Assembly: GCA_045588245.1 (NCBI GenBank)
Contig: JAZNDW010000001.1
Location: 1 to 64,000 of the forward strand
Origin: DTU064 sp045588245
Lineage (GTDB): Bacteria > Bacillota > Clostridia > Oscillospirales > CAG-272
DNA length: 64,000 nt
Direction of reading: 5' to 3'
Position numbers and translations under genes: made by a program. Positions 26,684 to 33,923 of this stretch are shown here, piece after piece. Under the pieces are notes generated by a model. It did not search any database. It was given only the letters and a program-made list of their open reading frames with translations, and was not told where the DNA came from. Position 1 is the first letter of the stretch. Every line of letters begins with the position of its first letter.

Positions 26684-27169
26684 TTATTCGTCGATTTCTT
26701 CAACTTCTTCCGCAAAGGACTTGTTGCACGCTGGGCAAATCATATCGTCCGGCTCAATGTCAACGTCGAAGCAAATGATCTCGCCGCAGTTCGGGCACTG
26801 TGCCTCGTAGTATTCTTCCATAAGGCAGCCGTCGCAGTCTTCACATTCGCAGTCTTCGTCACAGCCTTCGCAGTCTTCGCAATCTTCGTAGTGGCAGCCG
26901 CAATCGCAATCTTCATCGTCGCCGTCGCAGCAATCGCACTCGTCGTCGCATTCAAAAACGTAAGCTTCTACGTCACCGAGGTCGTGGTCGAGCTCTTCAA
27001 CGTACTCTTCGAGCTCTTCAACGTCGTCTTCGATATCGTCAAGTTCATCAATGATGTCTTCAATAAGTCCGATAAGCTCGGAGATAAGCTTTGCTTCGGG
27101 CTTGGAGGTGTCAAGATTGAGACCGTCCGCAAGACCTTTGATATAAGCACACTTTTCGCTGATACTCAT
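26684..27169 (-). CDS. Cys/Asp-rich zinc-ribbon protein (CD1247 N-terminal-domain family)
   Basis: The first 65 residues (ISEKCAYIKGLADGLNL, then an acidic helix) match a domain widespread in Clostridia and named after C. difficile CD1247; its function is not known. The middle, residues 72-115, is extreme: about fifteen Cys mixed with Asp and Glu (for example CDDECDCCDGDDEDCDCGC). The C-terminus has a zinc ribbon, CPNCGEIICF with ICPACNKSF. The protein is very acidic and could bind several metal ions, but this is inference. AGGAG precedes the ATG. It is downstream of efp in the same direction, as is usual. Confidence 0.75.
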   Translation of the reverse strand: MSISEKCAYIKGLADGLNLDTSKPEAKLISELIGLIEDIIDELDDIEDDVEELEEYVEELDHDLGDVEAYVFECDDECDCCDGDDEDCDCGCHYEDCEDCEGCDEDCECEDCDGCLMEEYYEAQCPNCGEIICFDVDIEPDDMICPACNKSFAEEVEEIDE

Positions 27170-27195
27170 AGTAATAACTCCTGTTAAATAATTAA

Positions 27196-27759
27196 TTACT
27201 TAGCGCGTTCGATGTAGTCGCCTGTTCTGGTATCGATCTTGAGCTTGTCACCGATTCCAATGAAGAGCGGAACGTTGATCACAGCACCTGTTTCGAGCGT
27301 GCAGGGCTTCTTTGCGCTTGTAGCTGTATCGCCCTTAACACCGGGTTCTGTATCTGTTACTTCAAGAATAACAAACATCGGAGGTTCAACGGAGAATACG
27401 TTGCCGTTGTAGGAAAGAAGCTTGCAAACGTCGTTTTCCTTAACGAACTTAAACGTGTCGGGCAGAAGCTTTTCATCGATCGGAACCTGTTCGTATGTTT
27501 CGGGATCCATAAAGTAGTAAAGAGTGCCGTCACTGTAGAGATATTCCATCTCTTTGCGGTCGATACGTGCATCCTGGAATTTGTCTGTAGGGCTGAAAGT
27601 GCGTTCAATTACCGCGCCCGTCATAACGTTACGGAGCTTGGTACGAACGAAAGCCGCGCCCTTACCCGGCTTAACATGCTGGAATTCTATAACCTGAAGA
27701 ACGACACCGTCGCCGTTGTCAAATGTTATACCATTTCTGAAATCGCCTGCTGTTACCAT
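27196..27759 (-). CDS. efp: Elongation factor P
   Basis: EF-P relieves ribosome stalling at polyproline. The three beta-barrel domains are of normal length (187 residues). The tip lysine that is often modified lies in KPGKGAAFVRTKLRN. The C-terminal signature appears as KIDTRTGDYIERAK. The Shine-Dalgarno is weak even though the promoter is strong; the mapped start fits the family (MVTAGDFRNGITF). Confidence 0.97.
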   Translation of the reverse strand: MVTAGDFRNGITFDNGDGVVLQVIEFQHVKPGKGAAFVRTKLRNVMTGAVIERTFSPTDKFQDARIDRKEMEYLYSDGTLYYFMDPETYEQVPIDEKLLPDTFKFVKENDVCKLLSYNGNVFSVEPPMFVILEVTDTEPGVKGDTATSAKKPCTLETGAVINVPLFIGIGDKLKIDTRTGDYIERAK

Positions 27760-27829
27760 GTCTTATATACCGCGCCGAGGTTTATAGTCGGTACGGTTAC
27801 TCCTTTCGGTATTTTCTACTAACTTAATC

Positions 27830-27858
27830 ATTATAATATACAACTCGTGGTTTTGCAA
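27830..27858 (-). promoter_or_regulatory. efp promoter
   Basis: TTGCAA (27853-27858) and TATAAT (27830-27835) with a 17-bp spacer on the minus strand, giving a leader of about 65 nt. Confidence 0.8.
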
Positions 27859-27910
27859 TAGTTTTTCACCACATTATATTGAGAATTATTAAAAAAAGAA
27901 AAAAATTTAC

Positions 27911-28981
27911 TTAAATTTCGATCTCAATAAGCTCTTTGGGGCATTCGGTAAGGTTACGTGCGCCTCCGGGAATTATCTCCATCATATCCTCGATGCGGCA
28001 ACCGTACTTCCCTTCAATATAAATTCCGGGCTCGACAGTAATGATCTGCCCTACCTCAAGTTTCATTTCACCGGCACCGCTGTGTAGACCGGGAGCTTCG
28101 TGTATCTGCAGACCTACACCGTGACCGAGACTGTGACCAAAGCATCCTTCGTAACCTGCATTATTGATTATGTCACGTGCGATCTTGTCTGCCATAGCGT
28201 TGTGGAAGCCCTCTGTAATCGCTTCTTCTGCAGCAAGCTGTGCTGTTAATACAGTATTATATAGACGCTTCATTTCCTCGTCAGCCTTACCGATAACGAC
28301 GGTACGTGTCATATCGGAATGATAACCGTTGACAACAGCACCGAAATCAAACGTCAAAAATCCACGTTCAATCGGCACGGGACGAGGCTCACCGTGAGGT
28401 AATGCGGAAGCAGAGCCCGAAACGCAGATCGTTTCAAAGCTGATATCGGACGCGCCGAGTTTGCGCATCTTAAATTCGAGCTCAAGAGCAAGTTCTGTTT
28501 CCGTAACACCTGCCTTGATCATCGGCAGAAGCTCAGCAAAAGCTTTTTCCGCAATACGCTGTGCCGCTACGATATCTGCAACTTCAGCAGCATCCTTGTA
28601 TATACGGAGCTTTTCAACAAAACCGCCGCCCTCTACCAATTCAATTTCAGGCAAACGCTTTCCAAGCGAAACATACTCAGCGTAAGAAAGTGAGTTTTCT
28701 TCAAAAGCTAGTGTTTTGACGTTGTTTTCGCGGCACAGGTCAAGTAAGTAATTTTCGCGTCTGTTCGGTGTGAGAATCACAAAATCGCCCTTTACCTTAG
28801 CTTTTGCCGCTTCAATGTATCTAAAATCAGTAAGAACGTATGATTTTTCTTTTGTAATGAGCACGGAGCCATCCGTAAAGCTGAAATCTGTGATATAACG
28901 CTGATTTATCTCGGATGAGATATAGATCGCATCAAATCCTGATGATTGCAGCTTTTGTTTTGCTTTGTCGAGTCTTGTCAT
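27911..28981 (-). CDS. Xaa-Pro aminopeptidase/dipeptidase (M24)
   Basis: A cytosolic metallopeptidase that removes N-terminal residues before proline. The creatinase-type N-terminal domain (residues 1-125) is followed by the pita-bread domain. The metal ligands are recognisable: Asp in TFDFGAVVNGYHSDMTRT, His in GHSLGHGVGLQIHEAP, Glu in ITVEPGIYIEG and Glu in CRIEDMMEI. GGAGG precedes ATG 28981. It follows yqeG by 21 bp. The yqeG-pepP-efp grouping is common in Clostridia. Confidence 0.93.
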   Translation of the reverse strand: MTRLDKAKQKLQSSGFDAIYISSEINQRYITDFSFTDGSVLITKEKSYVLTDFRYIEAAKAKVKGDFVILTPNRRENYLLDLCRENNVKTLAFEENSLSYAEYVSLGKRLPEIELVEGGGFVEKLRIYKDAAEVADIVAAQRIAEKAFAELLPMIKAGVTETELALELEFKMRKLGASDISFETICVSGSASALPHGEPRPVPIERGFLTFDFGAVVNGYHSDMTRTVVIGKADEEMKRLYNTVLTAQLAAEEAITEGFHNAMADKIARDIINNAGYEGCFGHSLGHGVGLQIHEAPGLHSGAGEMKLEVGQIITVEPGIYIEGKYGCRIEDMMEIIPGGARNLTECPKELIEIEI

Positions 28982-29002
28982 TTTATGATCCTCCAGATCG
29001 TA

Positions 29003-29512
29003 TTATTTATTTTCTTTAATATAGCGTGCCATAAACGGCTTCTCAATTGCGCGCTTTGCGCGAAAGAAAAGCGATTTTTTGTCTTTTATCGGCGGCACTA
29101 CGATAGAACGTATGCCAAGACGGTTTGCAGCCATTATATCCGTTAAAAGCTGATCTCCGAGAAGGACGGTATTTTCAAGTGTACCGTTCATTTGTTCGAT
29201 CATGCTTCGTACTCCGCCTGTTAACGGTTTGCCGCTTTTAGCGATAGCAGGTGCGCCGAGCGACCTATTGAAGAGAGCTACGCGTGTTTCATCGTTGTTT
29301 GAAGCAAATGCTATTCGGACTCCGCTTTCTGTAAGCGCGTGATACCAAGCAGCCACCTCGGGCGTAGGCTCGGCGTCATCGTAAGTAACAAGAGTATTGT
29401 CGATGTCCGAAACTATGGCTTTTATGTTGTTTTCTTTGCAAAATTGCGGTGTAACGTCCCTGTAAGAATCAAAAATATAATCTGGGCGTAAATATTTGTC
29501 AAGCCACGCCAT
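29003..29512 (-). CDS. YqeG-family HAD phosphatase
   Basis: The HAD motif I is VSDIDNTLVTYD, motif II lies at IAFASNNDETRV, and the C-terminal part has KSGKPLTGG and LLGDQLLTDIMAANR. The family (HAD IIIA) is conserved in Bacillota; related proteins act on phosphatidylglycerophosphate in some lineages, but the substrate here is unproven. The 169-residue length is typical. GGAGG precedes the ATG. First gene of the yqeG-pepP pair. Confidence 0.9.
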   Translation of the reverse strand: MAWLDKYLRPDYIFDSYRDVTPQFCKENNIKAIVSDIDNTLVTYDDAEPTPEVAAWYHALTESGVRIAFASNNDETRVALFNRSLGAPAIAKSGKPLTGGVRSMIEQMNGTLENTVLLGDQLLTDIMAANRLGIRSIVVPPIKDKKSLFFRAKRAIEKPFMARYIKENK

Positions 29513-29580
29513 AATAGATCCTCCGCAGTTTCATTTCACATAATTATAACAATTATTTCTACCCATGTCAATCTTGAGTC

Positions 29581-29609
29581 TTGACAATCTTAGCTGAAAG
29601 TAGTAAACT
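29581..29609 (+). promoter_or_regulatory. tRNA-Leu promoter
   Basis: TTGACA (29581-29586) and TAAACT (29604-29609), spacer 17 bp, 24 bp before the mature 5' end. Confidence 0.8.
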
Positions 29610-29632
29610 TATGAAAGTTCGCGTGACAGTTC

Positions 29633-29713
29633 GCGGGTATGGCGGAATTGGCAGACGCGCCAGACTTAGGATCTGGTGTCCCCGACGTAAGGGTTCGAGT
29701 CCCTTTACCCGCA
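29633..29713 (+). tRNA. tRNA-Leu (anticodon UAG)
   Basis: The acceptor stem GCGGGTA (29633-29639) pairs with TACCCGC (29706-29712), followed by discriminator A. The anticodon loop CTTAGGA sits on a CCAGA/TCTGG stem, giving anticodon TAG. A long class II variable arm and the GGTTCGAGTCC T-arm are visible. CCA is not encoded. Confidence 0.96.
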
Positions 29714-29718
29714 TAATG

Positions 29719-29748
29719 AAAAAGACGAGTTTTCAACTCGTCTTTTTT
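29719..29748. terminator. Terminator shared by tRNA-Leu and the pilus operon
   Basis: AAAAAGACGAGTT and AACTCGTCTTTTTT form a 13-bp stem with T6. It lies 5 nt after tRNA-Leu and overlaps the end of the last pilus-operon gene, so it could end both transcripts. Confidence 0.9.
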
Positions 29749-30340
29749 ATTTTAGATTGCATCGAATCAAAATGTATTGCATAGACAGCGAATTATTGAC
29801 AAAGATCGTGAGGTCTGCGTCTTTTGACTGAAGTACTTCCCTGTCCGCGCTTGATGATCTGTCTATATCTGTTACAACATACGTGTAACGTCCGCCTTCC
29901 ATGTCCGTTATATATATATTGTCTCCGATCTGAATCGTTTCTGCGCAATTAAACTGCGTTTTCCCTTCGTCAGCTCCAATGATCAAGGTTCGGTCATAAA
30001 TGCTGCCCAAGAATCTGCATGGAATAGATGACACCGTCTTTGCGCTCCAATTTGCACAGACAGGAAGCTTTACACCGTACAGCGGCACCTCAAGTATTCC
30101 GATCACGTTTACACCGTTAATCTCTGCTGAAGGCATGATGTTGTTTCCACGTTCATCCGGGTACTGATCGACAATAGTGGGCATCTTTGATTCGGCTTTT
30201 TCCAAAATCTCTTGCATATTATTCGCCGATATTTCGACGGTGATCTTATCATAGACAAGTATTCCTGCAGCGCAGAGTATCAGTACACAGCCAAGTATCA
30301 ACGAAATCAAGGGTGCGAGTTTTATATTTTTTATCTTCAT
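29747..30340 (-). CDS. Sortase-fold protein lacking catalytic His and Cys (pseudosortase)
   Basis: The 197-residue protein has an N-terminal membrane anchor (residues 8-30) and a sortase-like beta domain: IGILEVPLYGVKLPV matches the strand IMGYIEIPKIGVILPV of the neighbouring sortase. At the catalytic positions it differs. The SGHRG motif is replaced by IGADEG (His to Ala123), and the TLLTC motif by TIFVN (Cys to Asn182). Only the third catalytic residue, Arg193 in LIRC, is kept. It therefore cannot perform normal transpeptidation. It is the last gene of the pilus operon and overlaps the small pilin by 4 bp. A role as pilin chaperone, assembly platform or regulator is inference. Confidence 0.8.
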   Translation of the reverse strand: MKIKNIKLAPLISLILGCVLILCAAGILVYDKITVEISANNMQEILEKAESKMPTIVDQYPDERGNNIMPSAEINGVNVIGILEVPLYGVKLPVCANWSAKTVSSIPCRFLGSIYDRTLIIGADEGKTQFNCAETIQIGDNIYITDMEGGRYTYVVTDIDRSSSADREVLQSKDADLTIFVNNSLSMQYILIRCNLK

Positions 30341-31257
30341 TTCCGCTTTTCTCGCAAAGCACCGATGCTGACGATCACAAGACCAATGCCCGATACTGTT
30401 AAAAGTATGATGTAAATGGGCATCTGTGATGTATCTCCTGTTTTCGGTGGTATTTCAGGATCGTCATACGTGTTAATTACCGTAAAGTAATTGCCCTCCT
30501 GCTCGATCGTCACCGTGTAACCGTTCGGCACATTGCTCTCTACAGCCTGCCACACAGCACCGTCAAGAGGTGCTGTCCATGAATACGACCAGTCATTTTT
30601 GGAAGAAAGGACGACTTCTTCGATAAATTCGCCGTCTTTGTATAGCTCAATTGTAACACTGTCCGAGCGTTTGTTCTCGTTTCCGGCATCCTTCCAAAGT
30701 TTGTTTACAGTATACGTTGTGTCTTCCGGCTCAACTTCAACGTAAATCGACTTAGGATATGCCGTAACATCATACATCCATTCGTCGTTTTCGTTTGTGT
30801 TAGGAACGCTGATGACAAAGGTTTCGAATTCGCAGTAGCCGTCATTATAGTCCGATCTGACTCCCTGCACAAGATATAGTCCCGTCGCAAGATTTTCAAA
30901 ATGTGCCTCACCGTTTTCATCTGTCAGGGTTTCATGATTGGGAAGTATACTGTCAGCAACAATATATCCGAGAATCGTAGATGAAAGCTGTTTCCATTCA
31001 TCCCTGCTCTTGACACTGTTTATAGCAACAGGATAATCCGAAAACGATCCTGTTAAAAAATAATCGTTTGTTTCGGTTATCTCTGCAATACGGTAAATTC
31101 GAATACAAAGACCTGAAAAGCTTTGACTGTCATAATTATACGAAAGCGTTAAAGAGCAAACAGCGTCTTCGTCCACACGCCCTCTTGCACTAATAGAAAG
31201 CGTAACTGCGGACAGTATAAAAATCAAGCTTAGTATGGCTGCAAATATTCTTTTCAT
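30337..31257 (-). CDS. Small SpaA/Cna-B pilin with PPKTG sorting signal
   Basis: After a signal peptide (MKRIFAAILSLIFILSAVTL) come an N-terminal SpaA-like domain and a Cna-B domain starting near TYTVNKLWKDAGNENKRS. That domain ends at EQEGNYFTVINTYDD. The C-terminus has the sorting signal PPKTGD, a membrane segment and the KRK tail. The motif differs from the LPxTG of the other two substrates, so the sortase may treat it differently, for example as the base pilin that ends up attached to the wall. ATG 31257 is preferred over the upstream GTG and ATG codons because the mature signal peptide starts there, though this is not certain. Confidence 0.85.
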   Translation of the reverse strand: MKRIFAAILSLIFILSAVTLSISARGRVDEDAVCSLTLSYNYDSQSFSGLCIRIYRIAEITETNDYFLTGSFSDYPVAINSVKSRDEWKQLSSTILGYIVADSILPNHETLTDENGEAHFENLATGLYLVQGVRSDYNDGYCEFETFVISVPNTNENDEWMYDVTAYPKSIYVEVEPEDTTYTVNKLWKDAGNENKRSDSVTIELYKDGEFIEEVVLSSKNDWSYSWTAPLDGAVWQAVESNVPNGYTVTIEQEGNYFTVINTYDDPEIPPKTGDTSQMPIYIILLTVSGIGLVIVSIGALREKRK

Positions 31258-31286
31258 CTTCGATTTCATCTCCCTTCTTATAATAA

Positions 31287-32111
31287 TCACTGTTTCTTTT
31301 TTCCGGTAGAAACGAGCATCGTTACAAGCAACAAGAGTAATATAGGCGTCAATACGAAAGGCGCAACGACCAATTTGTCTATTACGATTGCTTCGGATAT
31401 AATTCTGACTGAGTCATACTGATTAACGTTTTCAACTCTGTGTCCGCGCACCAATAAACGATGCGAATTGACGCTGTAAGGCGTGCAGGTGAGCAACGTA
31501 AACAGATCCTTGCCGTCTTCAATCAACAAATCGTCCGCTTCACTGGGCAAAACGATGCGTATCTGATCAACTTCATAAGTTAACACTTCGTTGAGAACAT
31601 TCATTTGAAAATAGTCCCCTACATGAAGCTGATCCAAATCTGTGAACAACCTCGCGGAATGAAGCCCTCTGTGACCCGAAACGACACAATGCGTGTTCTC
31701 GCCGCCTGTTGGCAGGCTCGTCCAATCAAGGTGACCGACTGCTACCTGTAATACGGATTCATCTGTTCCGTGATATACAGGAAGAATAACACCGATCTTT
31801 GGGATCTCGATATATCCCATGATCTGGCTGCCGTTCATGCTGAGCATACTGCCATACTGACTCATTTGTTCTTTTGTTAGCGCATAAGGATTTGAGCGAT
31901 CCAAAATGCTCTTGTTATACTCTACCGCCGCAGCCATAATCTCCTTACATTCATCATCAGACAAAGATGAAAATTCTTCGGTATAAGAACCCAATACGTA
32001 ACTTTGCTGTAGCTGATTCCAATAATTACTGAACGGCGGGTACAGCAGTAAGAACAATCCTATAATCAGCACGCATGTCAATATGATATTAGTTGCTGTG
32101 CCTTTTTTCAT
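31287..32111 (-). CDS. Class C (pilus-polymerising) sortase
   Basis: This membrane transpeptidase links pilin subunits through Lys-Thr isopeptide bonds. It has two membrane segments, near each end, as in class C enzymes. The catalytic His is in VVSGHRGLHSARLF, the Cys in TLLTCTPYSVNSHR and the Arg in LLVRGHRV. A lid-like motif appears as SNPYAL. ATG 32111 follows AAGGAG by 9 nt and gives 274 residues; the longer reading is unsupported. It lies between the major pilin and the small pilin, as expected for a pilus island. Confidence 0.95.
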   Translation of the reverse strand: MKKGTATNIILTCVLIIGLFLLLYPPFSNYWNQLQQSYVLGSYTEEFSSLSDDECKEIMAAAVEYNKSILDRSNPYALTKEQMSQYGSMLSMNGSQIMGYIEIPKIGVILPVYHGTDESVLQVAVGHLDWTSLPTGGENTHCVVSGHRGLHSARLFTDLDQLHVGDYFQMNVLNEVLTYEVDQIRIVLPSEADDLLIEDGKDLFTLLTCTPYSVNSHRLLVRGHRVENVNQYDSVRIISEAIVIDKLVVAPFVLTPILLLLLVTMLVSTGKKKQ

Positions 32112-32140
32112 TACAGTACTCTCCTTACGGCTGTGTGTTA

Positions 32141-32170
32141 TCATGGGGGGAGGCAAAGCCTCCCCCATGA
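32141..32170 (-). promoter_or_regulatory. Very stable G/C hairpin between major pilin and sortase genes
   Basis: TCATGGGGGgAGGC and GCCTCCCCCATGA form a 13-bp stem with a 3-nt loop and one bulged base. No T run follows on either strand, so it is not a normal terminator. It probably protects the 3' end of the pilin mRNA or reduces readthrough into the sortase gene. Confidence 0.6.
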
Positions 32171-32201
32171 TTTACGAATCTACGAAAACTATAATCAAAT
32201 A

Positions 32202-33863
32202 TCAATATACAGACATACGTCTCTTGGTTACGAGGAGAATACCTGCGCAAACGAAGAGCAGACCGCCTAATGTGTAGAACATTACAGTACCGAAACCACC
32301 GGTGGAAGGAAGAGTCTTACCGGGATTGTTGACAACTTCGAGTGCTACTTCGCCTGTAGCAATGTTACCGTTTGCGGGAATACCGCCGTCAACGGTTATT
32401 GTGAGGTTTGTGAGCTGAAGAGCAACGTTATCGTATGTAGCGGAAACGGTAAACGTGATGTCTTCGATGGAGTCATATCCTGCAAGAGGAGCAGTTTCTG
32501 TAAGCGTATAGACGGAAGCTTCAAGGCCTGTTACGTTGAATTTACCTGCAGCATTGGTCGTGAGCTCGGAAGCAAGAGCTTCATTGGTCGTGTAACCTGT
32601 TACCTTACCGTTAGCATCAACCACAACGTATTCTTTATGGCCACCGTGCTCTCGGAAGAGCTTGAACTTAACGCCCGCAAGAACATCATTCGTCTGACCG
32701 TCGATCTTGTCTACGTCAAGTTCAAATGTGAATACGTAAACAACGTCTTCGGGGGTTTCGCCCTTACCGTCGTGATAGGGGTCATTGTCGAATTCAATGT
32801 AAACTTCATTGAGGTTACCTGTACCGCCTACAACAGCATTTTCATTAAGAGTTGCGTTGTATGTAACAATGATCTTTGTGTCGGAAACTACTGTGTATTC
32901 GGGCAGCGCACCGATCACTTTAAGGTCAGCAAATGCGATATCAATCGTTGTATCGTTGTCTACATTTGTTCCTACCGTTACGGTGTACAAAGAAGGATCA
33001 ACGGCAACAAGGCTGCCATCGTTATCAAACTGAACTGTAAGATCCGGTACTTCAGGAGTAAGGGGATCGCTGTCGTGATCAACATAGTTGAGCGTCAAGC
33101 CTTCGGACATTTCATCCTTGAAGATGTACTCATAATCTGTGAAGCGATGGTAGTTATAAGGAAGTGTGCCTTCAATTTCGAATACAACTGTGTCGCCGAT
33201 AGAAAAATCGGAAATGTTTGTGGGAGTAAGACCGTCCATGATGGTCTTATCAACTGTTACTGTACCTTCTTTCAAGGTGATCTCTACGTCACTTACAAGA
33301 CGAAGAATGTAGCTTGTGTGCGTGTATCCTTCAATGGTTATACCGTCTTGTTCCTTAACGAGGTAGTAACCGCAGTCAAGACCGGTGATCTTATAGTTCA
33401 CAATGTCAGAACCGGACATTGTAGGAGCAGATGTAGCACAGTTTGCGGAAAGATACTTGCCAACGATTGTAGCAAATTCCATTGCATGTGCAGAGGTATT
33501 GTTAGTGGAAAGAACTTCAACTACATCTTCAGCATCGGTAGCTGTGAGATAGAGGTTGTAGTAGCCGGGGTTAACGGTAGCATTCTGGAGTGCTTGAAGC
33601 AGCGTAAGGTCTGTAGGTGTGCCGCCAATATCCCATTCTACCGTTGCGGATGTATTGACGCCGGAGCCCCAAAGAACATCCGTGAGTACATTTTCGCCGT
33701 CAACTGTAACAACGTTGCCGGAAAAGATCTGGTACGCTTCGAAAATGTGTCCGGGAACAGTATTTTCGATAGTGATGGTGTGGCTGTGAGCAGCCATTAC
33801 GGGCAGGCAGAAGCAACTCATTAAGAGTGCCAATGCGATTGCAAGTGTTGCAATTTTTTTCAT
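32202..33863 (-). CDS. Major pilin subunit (SpaA type, LPSTG)
   Basis: A secreted backbone pilin of 553 residues. Signal peptide at 1-24; SpaA-like domains follow. The lysine in TVTVDKTIMD (Lys206) is a candidate cross-linking lysine. The segment GNLNEVYIEFDNDP with ELDVDK is typical of fimbrial D2 domains that form internal isopeptide bonds. The E-box is YTLTETAPLAGY (Glu456). The sorting signal LPSTG is at 518-522, followed by a membrane segment and KRR. SD AAGGAG is present. The hairpin downstream is consistent with high expression relative to the sortase. Confidence 0.92.
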   Translation of the reverse strand: MKKIATLAIALALLMSCFCLPVMAAHSHTITIENTVPGHIFEAYQIFSGNVVTVDGENVLTDVLWGSGVNTSATVEWDIGGTPTDLTLLQALQNATVNPGYYNLYLTATDAEDVVEVLSTNNTSAHAMEFATIVGKYLSANCATSAPTMSGSDIVNYKITGLDCGYYLVKEQDGITIEGYTHTSYILRLVSDVEITLKEGTVTVDKTIMDGLTPTNISDFSIGDTVVFEIEGTLPYNYHRFTDYEYIFKDEMSEGLTLNYVDHDSDPLTPEVPDLTVQFDNDGSLVAVDPSLYTVTVGTNVDNDTTIDIAFADLKVIGALPEYTVVSDTKIIVTYNATLNENAVVGGTGNLNEVYIEFDNDPYHDGKGETPEDVVYVFTFELDVDKIDGQTNDVLAGVKFKLFREHGGHKEYVVVDANGKVTGYTTNEALASELTTNAAGKFNVTGLEASVYTLTETAPLAGYDSIEDITFTVSATYDNVALQLTNLTITVDGGIPANGNIATGEVALEVVNNPGKTLPSTGGFGTVMFYTLGGLLFVCAGILLVTKRRMSVY

Positions 33864-33923
33864 GTTTTTTCTCCTTTTATATTTTCAAAAATATAGGCTT
33901 AAAACGGTTTGCGATCGAGTGAG

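Noticed and set aside
32637..33824. 395-codon plus-strand open frame opposite the major pilin
   Set aside because: Antisense of a clear pilin gene, with Cys-rich composition typical of shadow frames and no start signal.
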